A stretch of DNA of 13,672 bases from Candidatus Shapirobacteria bacterium (GTDB taxonomy: Bacteria; Patescibacteriota; Microgenomatia; UBA12405): contig JAGVHP010000047.1 of NCBI GenBank assembly GCA_020056515.1, positions 1-13,672 of the forward strand, given 5' to 3'. Shown piece by piece: positions 13,511 to 13,672 of the stretch; positions within the stretch are counted from its first letter, which is position 1, and every line of letters begins with the position of its first letter. A program made the position numbers and the translations under genes. Below the pieces are notes generated by a model, which worked only from the letters and a program-made list of their open reading frames with translations, did not search any database and was not told the DNA's origin.

Positions 13511-13672
13511 TTATTTTTTGATTTGAGTTAAGGGGGTTTTGCACTTACGACAAATTCTTAATTTATGACCGGCTTTGTCGATGGTGTAAGCAACCCGGAT
13601 TGGTTTTTGGCAACCCGGACAAAGAAGAATAACTTTGGAAGAAAGAAGTGGTCTCTCTTTTTCGATAATTCC
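13511..13672 (-). CDS. rplX: 50S ribosomal protein uL24, 5' partial
   Basis: Only the last 53 residues are in the window, running in from the right edge. GIIEKERPLLSSKVILLCP and CQKPIRVAYTIDKAGHKLRI, followed by CRKCKT, match the C-terminal half of bacterial L24. A zinc-ribbon pattern is visible (C18/C21 and C41/C44 of the fragment). The protein is an early 23S rRNA-binding assembly factor. It ends 2 bases before rplE, the normal L24-L5 order. The remaining 5' part lies outside the window. Confidence 0.93.
   Translation of the reverse strand, partial: GIIEKERPLLSSKVILLCPGCQKPIRVAYTIDKAGHKLRICRKCKTPLTQIKK

Overview
The window reads like part of a small, gene-dense bacterial genome of the Candidate Phyla Radiation (Patescibacteria), most likely near the Microgenomates. 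The signs are a ribosomal-protein block packed with gaps of about 1-11 bases or short overlaps, no uL30 gene between rpsE and rplO, short protein versions (UppP 243 aa, KorB 207 aa) and few Shine-Dalgarno sequences. TGA acts as a stop at the end of rplQ (ATGA overlap with rplM), so this is not a code-25 lineage (Gracilibacteria, Absconditabacteria). The phylum assignment is inference from gene content, not phylogeny.

Layout. Plus strand, 1-2955: the 3' part of an AlkD-like DNA alkylation repair gene, then korA and korB for a two-subunit 2-oxoacid:acceptor oxidoreductase, then a doubtful 50-codon ORF. Minus strand, 13672 down to 2918, in order of transcription: rplX (partial), rplE, rpsN, rpsH, rplF, rplR, rpsE, rplO, secY, adk, an RHH antitoxin, a RelE/YafQ-type toxin, a PNPOx-like flavoprotein, infA, rpmJ, rpsM, rpsK, rpsD, rpoA, rplQ, rplM, rpsI and uppP. 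This is the usual spc-alpha-L13 order, except that map (methionine aminopeptidase) is missing after adk and a toxin-antitoxin pair plus a flavoprotein occupy its place. The two gene sets converge near 2800-2950. No stretch of more than 300 bases lacks a gene.

Regulation. Two gaps in the minus-strand block are 20 bases or longer, and each holds a strong sigma70-type promoter. Before the antitoxin is TTGACA-N16-TATAAT, with its expected transcription start at or next to the ATG, so the message should be leaderless. A 9-bp perfect inverted repeat lies across this promoter and is a plausible operator for the antitoxin. Before rpmJ is TTGATA-N17-TAAAAT, giving an expected leader of about 6-7 bases. 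Genes from the antitoxin to infA are contiguous, so the essential infA gene probably shares transcripts with the toxin module.

On the plus strand, a two-hairpin palindromic element forms the last codons of korA and carries the Shine-Dalgarno of korB within a stem. This suggests that a dispersed repeat was co-opted into the operon. The KorAB pair keeps its cluster cysteines and thiamine-binding residues but looks trimmed in both subunits.
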